Source: Planctomycetota bacterium
GTDB taxonomy: Bacteria; Planctomycetota; Planctomycetia; Planctomycetales; Planctomycetaceae
Assembly: GCA_024278285.1 (NCBI GenBank)
Contig: JAJRTM010000129.1
Span: forward strand, 1-20,437
Direction: 5' to 3'
Length of the DNA stretch: 20,437 nt
Shown: positions 18,705-20,437 of the stretch, piece after piece
Layout of the letters: the number at the start of each line of letters is the position of its first letter
Numbering within the stretch: the first letter of the stretch is position 1
The notes under the pieces: generated by a model
Seen by the model: the letters and a program-made list of their open reading frames with translations, nothing else
Database searches by the model: none
What the model was told of the DNA's origin: nothing
Program-made: the position numbers and the translations under genes

Positions 18705-19496
18705 ATGGACTCGAATCGTATCATCGTTGAAGCTGCAACCGGATTGGCTGAAAGCCTACCGTTCAGCACCGTTGAGACCGTGGCTACGGCAATTTTGACG
18801 AGTAATTCGTCAACCTTGAAAGCAGAGATTACAAAGAGAGTCCCTCATCACCATCAACGTGATCTTGTTTTAGCTTTTGTAGACCAGTGGCGACAGGATG
18901 CCTGTGATCTTGATCCCACCGTTGTTGCTATCGCTTTGCAAACGGCTGCCCTTTAAGAGCAAAGGCATAAAGACTCTCAGAGTGTTGAACTCGTTTGGAC
19001 TGGTCCTGACGCTGGGGACACGCCCTTTCGTCGAACTGAACAAGCCATTCTGCAAGTCTTGGATTCTGCACGGGATCGAATCACGCTCGTCAGTTTCGCC
19101 GTGTATCGCATCCCTAACATCGCCAATGCACTTGTCCGGGCTGCAAAGCGTGGTGTTAAATTAACCGTTATTGTTGAAACACCGGACAAGCTGGGCGGTG
19201 AGAATGCATATAGTACACTTCGTGCATTAGGGGAAGAGGTTGAGACATGTTCTTCAGTTTATTTCTGGCCGAAAGAAAAACGAAAGCTGAGCAAAACGAA
19301 GAAGCCCGGCATCTTACACGTAAAATGTGCAGTGGCGGATGGAGAATGGTTGTTCTTATCCTCAGCCAACCTCACTCAGCAAGCGTTCACAATTAACATG
19401 GAACTGGGAATGCTGGTTCGAGGTGGGTCAATGCCACAACGAGTAGAACAGCAGTTTGAAAAATTGATTAAGATGAAAATCGTAGAAACCATTTGA
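18705..19496 (+). pseudogene. drmC: DrmC, PLD-family nuclease, interrupted by an in-frame TAA
   Basis: DrmC is the phospholipase D-type nuclease of DISARM. The reading frame runs from ATG 18705 to TGA 19496 (263 codons, about the family size) but contains a TAA at 18954-18956, codon 84. The frame is unchanged on both sides, so this is a nonsense change, not a frameshift; a one-base change from CAA or GAA would explain it. The part beyond the stop holds the PLD signature HVKCAVAD (His205, Lys207, Asp212) followed by 'SSANLTQQAF', all intact. Without readthrough only an 83-residue N-terminal piece would be made; a separate C-terminal part could start only at a weak codon such as TTG 19059. The otherwise preserved sequence suggests recent loss, or a sequencing error. 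The gene is the last of the operon. Confidence 0.88.
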
Positions 19497-19499
19497 GCG

Positions 19500-19845
19500 A
19501 CTTGGAGTTCCCACGGATAGTGGACACGGGGTTAAGGTTAGGTGGCCTGTGCAAACTGGATGGATCTTTGGTAGCCCAGGGCCGAGTGTTTTCTGATCCG
19601 ATTTGTAAAAGAATTCGATGTATTCGAACAAGCTGCTACAGACGGCTTGACGACTTTTGTACCGCTGGTGGTGAGTCTGTTCCTTCTTCATGGTCGAAAA
19701 AAACGACTCCATTGGAGTATTGTCCCAGCAATTTCCCTTACGGGACATACTGCAAATTATTTGTTAATTCTCGGCCTGCAGGCTCTATCGTGAGCTTTCA
19801 ATGTGCTGTGATCACTGATCCTATCGGAGTTGATCAGCATACTTC
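19500..19845 (-). mobile_element. Remnant of an IS3-family insertion sequence
   Basis: This stretch holds the 3' end of an IS3-type element with its transposase on the - strand. The TGGACAC at 19521, close to the drmC stop, may belong to the terminal inverted repeat, but the exact end is uncertain. The other side fades out near 19845, just before the end of the next - strand gene, so most of the element (first frame and most of the second) is deleted. It marks past transposition at the right edge of the defence cluster. Confidence 0.7.
19538..19840 (-). pseudogene. IS3-family transposase (OrfB) C-terminal fragment, decayed
   Basis: The DDE integrase-core tail is recognisable from MSRKGNCWDNTPMESFF, the classic IS3 signature that contains the catalytic Glu, through 'FEYIEFFY'. 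There the frame shifts: an extra base at about 19602-19604 moves the continuation 'NRIRKHSALGYQ' into the neighbouring frame, which then ends at TAA 19538-19540. Upstream of the signature the homology continues weakly as 'LQAEN', a stop, 'QIICSM', and a broken 'SDR' segment near 19820, with at least two stops. It cannot encode a working transposase. The catalytic Asp residues of the N-terminal part are not recoverable. Confidence 0.8.
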
Positions 19846-19852
19846 AGGGTAA

Positions 19853-20146
19853 TTATGTGATTGAAGAATTGCGGTCCGATTCGAACGATACAGAGTCAGA
19901 ATGAGGGTTGGGAACATCGAAAGGGCAACAATCCTCCAGGAATCGTCTCAGGTAAGGCAGTAACCTCATACGGGATTTGTTAGCCATGTCGTGCACATGA
20001 ATAAAAACGTCCTCTGATACATCCACCTTAATATACCGGCGGCGTGGCTTTGGCTTGCTCAGGCTATTGAGGTTTTGCCCCTCTTGTTGTTCTGCAGGTG
20101 ATGTTGTTGATCTCCGTTCAGTCTGATTAGTGGTCTGGCTATTCAT
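19853..20146 (-). CDS. Small protein with ribbon-helix-helix character
   Basis: A 97-residue protein with a polar N-terminus and a basic 'KPRRRYIKVDVSE' segment at about residues 33-45, followed by 'FIHVHDMANKSRMRLLPYLRRFLEDC'. The pattern of a short strand, a helix, a turn and a second helix resembles CopG/Arc-type ribbon-helix-helix DNA-binding proteins, which act as repressors or plasmid partition and antitoxin factors. The match is by eye only and the consensus Gly of the turn is replaced. The ATG has an AGAGAG about eight bases upstream. The gene ends next to the IS3 remnant, which may have replaced its original C-terminus. No toxin partner is seen beside it. Confidence 0.45.
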   Translation of the reverse strand: MNSQTTNQTERRSTTSPAEQQEGQNLNSLSKPKPRRRYIKVDVSEDVFIHVHDMANKSRMRLLPYLRRFLEDCCPFDVPNPHSDSVSFESDRNSSIT

Positions 20147-20229
20147 TGCCGCTCTCTATTCGATGAGATTAAAATGGTTCAACGACAAATGTTGTGCGCG
20201 GGGGTTGGTGAAAATGTGGGCCTGTTGTT

Positions 20230-20263
20230 CTGATAGGGAATACCATTACCCATTCTCTATCAG
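20230..20263. repeat. Stem-loop with 12-base arms
   Basis: The arm CTGATAGGGAAT (20230-20241) pairs with ATTCTCTATCAG (20252-20263) across a 10-base loop, with one G-U position. No T tract follows on the + strand, so it is not a classical terminator; it lies between the - strand small gene and the IS21-like end. It may be a promoter-region operator or an old mobile-element end. Confidence 0.4.
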
Positions 20264-20389
20264 GAAAACACGACATGCCCACTTGTTTATTGTATCAAGC
20301 GATTGGCTGGAGATGTGCGTGCAAAAGGGGACCACTTGGGTGGCTTGATTTGCGTTGAAAATGGTCCCACCGTAGCAAATTCCGCGTGG

Positions 20390-20408
20390 TGTAGTAATTT
20401 CTACTACA
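20390..20408 (+). promoter_or_regulatory. Perfect hairpin upstream of the putative transposase start
   Basis: TGTAGTA (20390-20396) and TACTACA (20402-20408) pair perfectly across the five-base loop ATTTC. It ends six bases before the GGAGG ribosome binding site of the ATG at 20424. Hairpins in this position can limit transposase expression or act as binding sites; which applies here is not known. Confidence 0.4.
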
Positions 20409-20423
20409 TTTGCGGAGGTCAGG

Positions 20424-20437
20424 ATGCTAACGGTGTA
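20424..20437 (+). CDS. Start of a probable IS21-family transposase (IstA), partial
   Basis: An ATG preceded by GGAGG opens a frame that begins Met-Leu-Thr-Val and is cut by the window edge. This start resembles the N-terminus of some IstA transposases, but four residues prove nothing; the call rests on the IS-like end just upstream. Confidence 0.3.

Larger units (their letters stand above)
20314..20437 (+). mobile_element. Probable left end of an IS21-family insertion sequence (cut by the window)
   Basis: A candidate end starts at TGTGCGTGCAAAAGGGGACC near 20314. The GGGGACCAC at 20327-20335 is echoed in inverted form by TGGTCCC at 20362-20368, as expected for the multiple terminal repeats of IS21-type elements. 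A perfect hairpin (20390-20408) and then a GGAGG ribosome binding site and ATG follow. The opposite end and the istA/istB genes lie outside the window, so the family assignment is tentative. Confidence 0.45.

Noticed and set aside
18954..18956. Recoded stop (selenocysteine or pyrrolysine) or altered genetic code
   Set aside because: Those use TGA or TAG, and TAA is used as the normal stop of other genes here such as drmA and drmB.
18705..19496. drmC frameshift
   Set aside because: The two open parts are in the same frame (354 bases apart, divisible by three); the break is a TAA codon only.
1..20437. tRNA or rRNA gene as integration site
   Set aside because: I saw no cloverleaf-like or rRNA sequence on either strand; a visual scan is not exhaustive.

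Overview
The window holds an antiviral defence island. Its core is a nearly complete class 1 DISARM operon on the + strand, bases 1975-19496, in the order drmD (SNF2-type helicase), two tandem Lit-like (peptidase U49) metalloproteases, drmMI (large adenine methyltransferase), an AlbA_2/GHKL ATP-binding protein, drmA (helicase), drmB (DUF1998) and drmC (PLD nuclease). Three junctions overlap by 1-4 bases and most other gaps are below 80 bases, so the cluster reads as one transcriptional unit. drmC is interrupted by an in-frame TAA.

The left flank (1-1974) carries two - strand genes: a DUF932 'phage/plasmid-like' protein and a metallophosphoesterase that lacks its C-terminal part. A 317-base divergent spacer (1658-1974) separates them from the operon and holds a plausible sigma70-type promoter for it. 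The right flank (19497-20437) is scarred by mobile DNA: a decayed IS3-family transposase tail, a small - strand gene with ribbon-helix-helix character, and at the window edge what looks like the left end of an IS21-family element with the first codons of its transposase.

The organism is bacterial, with mid-range base composition. The DUF932 gene, the IS types and the mostly weak ribosome binding sites would fit an environmental Gram-negative such as a Planctomycetota member, but that is a guess and nothing here proves it.

How the genes may work together: drmMI would mark host DNA; drmA and drmB, with drmD, would recognise and block unmodified incoming phage DNA; drmC is accessory and probably broken here. 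The unusual part is the pair of Lit-like proteases sandwiched between drmD and drmMI. E. coli Lit is a zinc protease that cleaves EF-Tu when triggered by a phage capsid peptide and stops translation. A restriction-type system carrying two such suicide-type proteases, plus an AlbA_2/GHKL ATPase, suggests a layered 'DISARM plus abortive infection' locus. This coupling is the main finding and is an inference from gene order and motifs.
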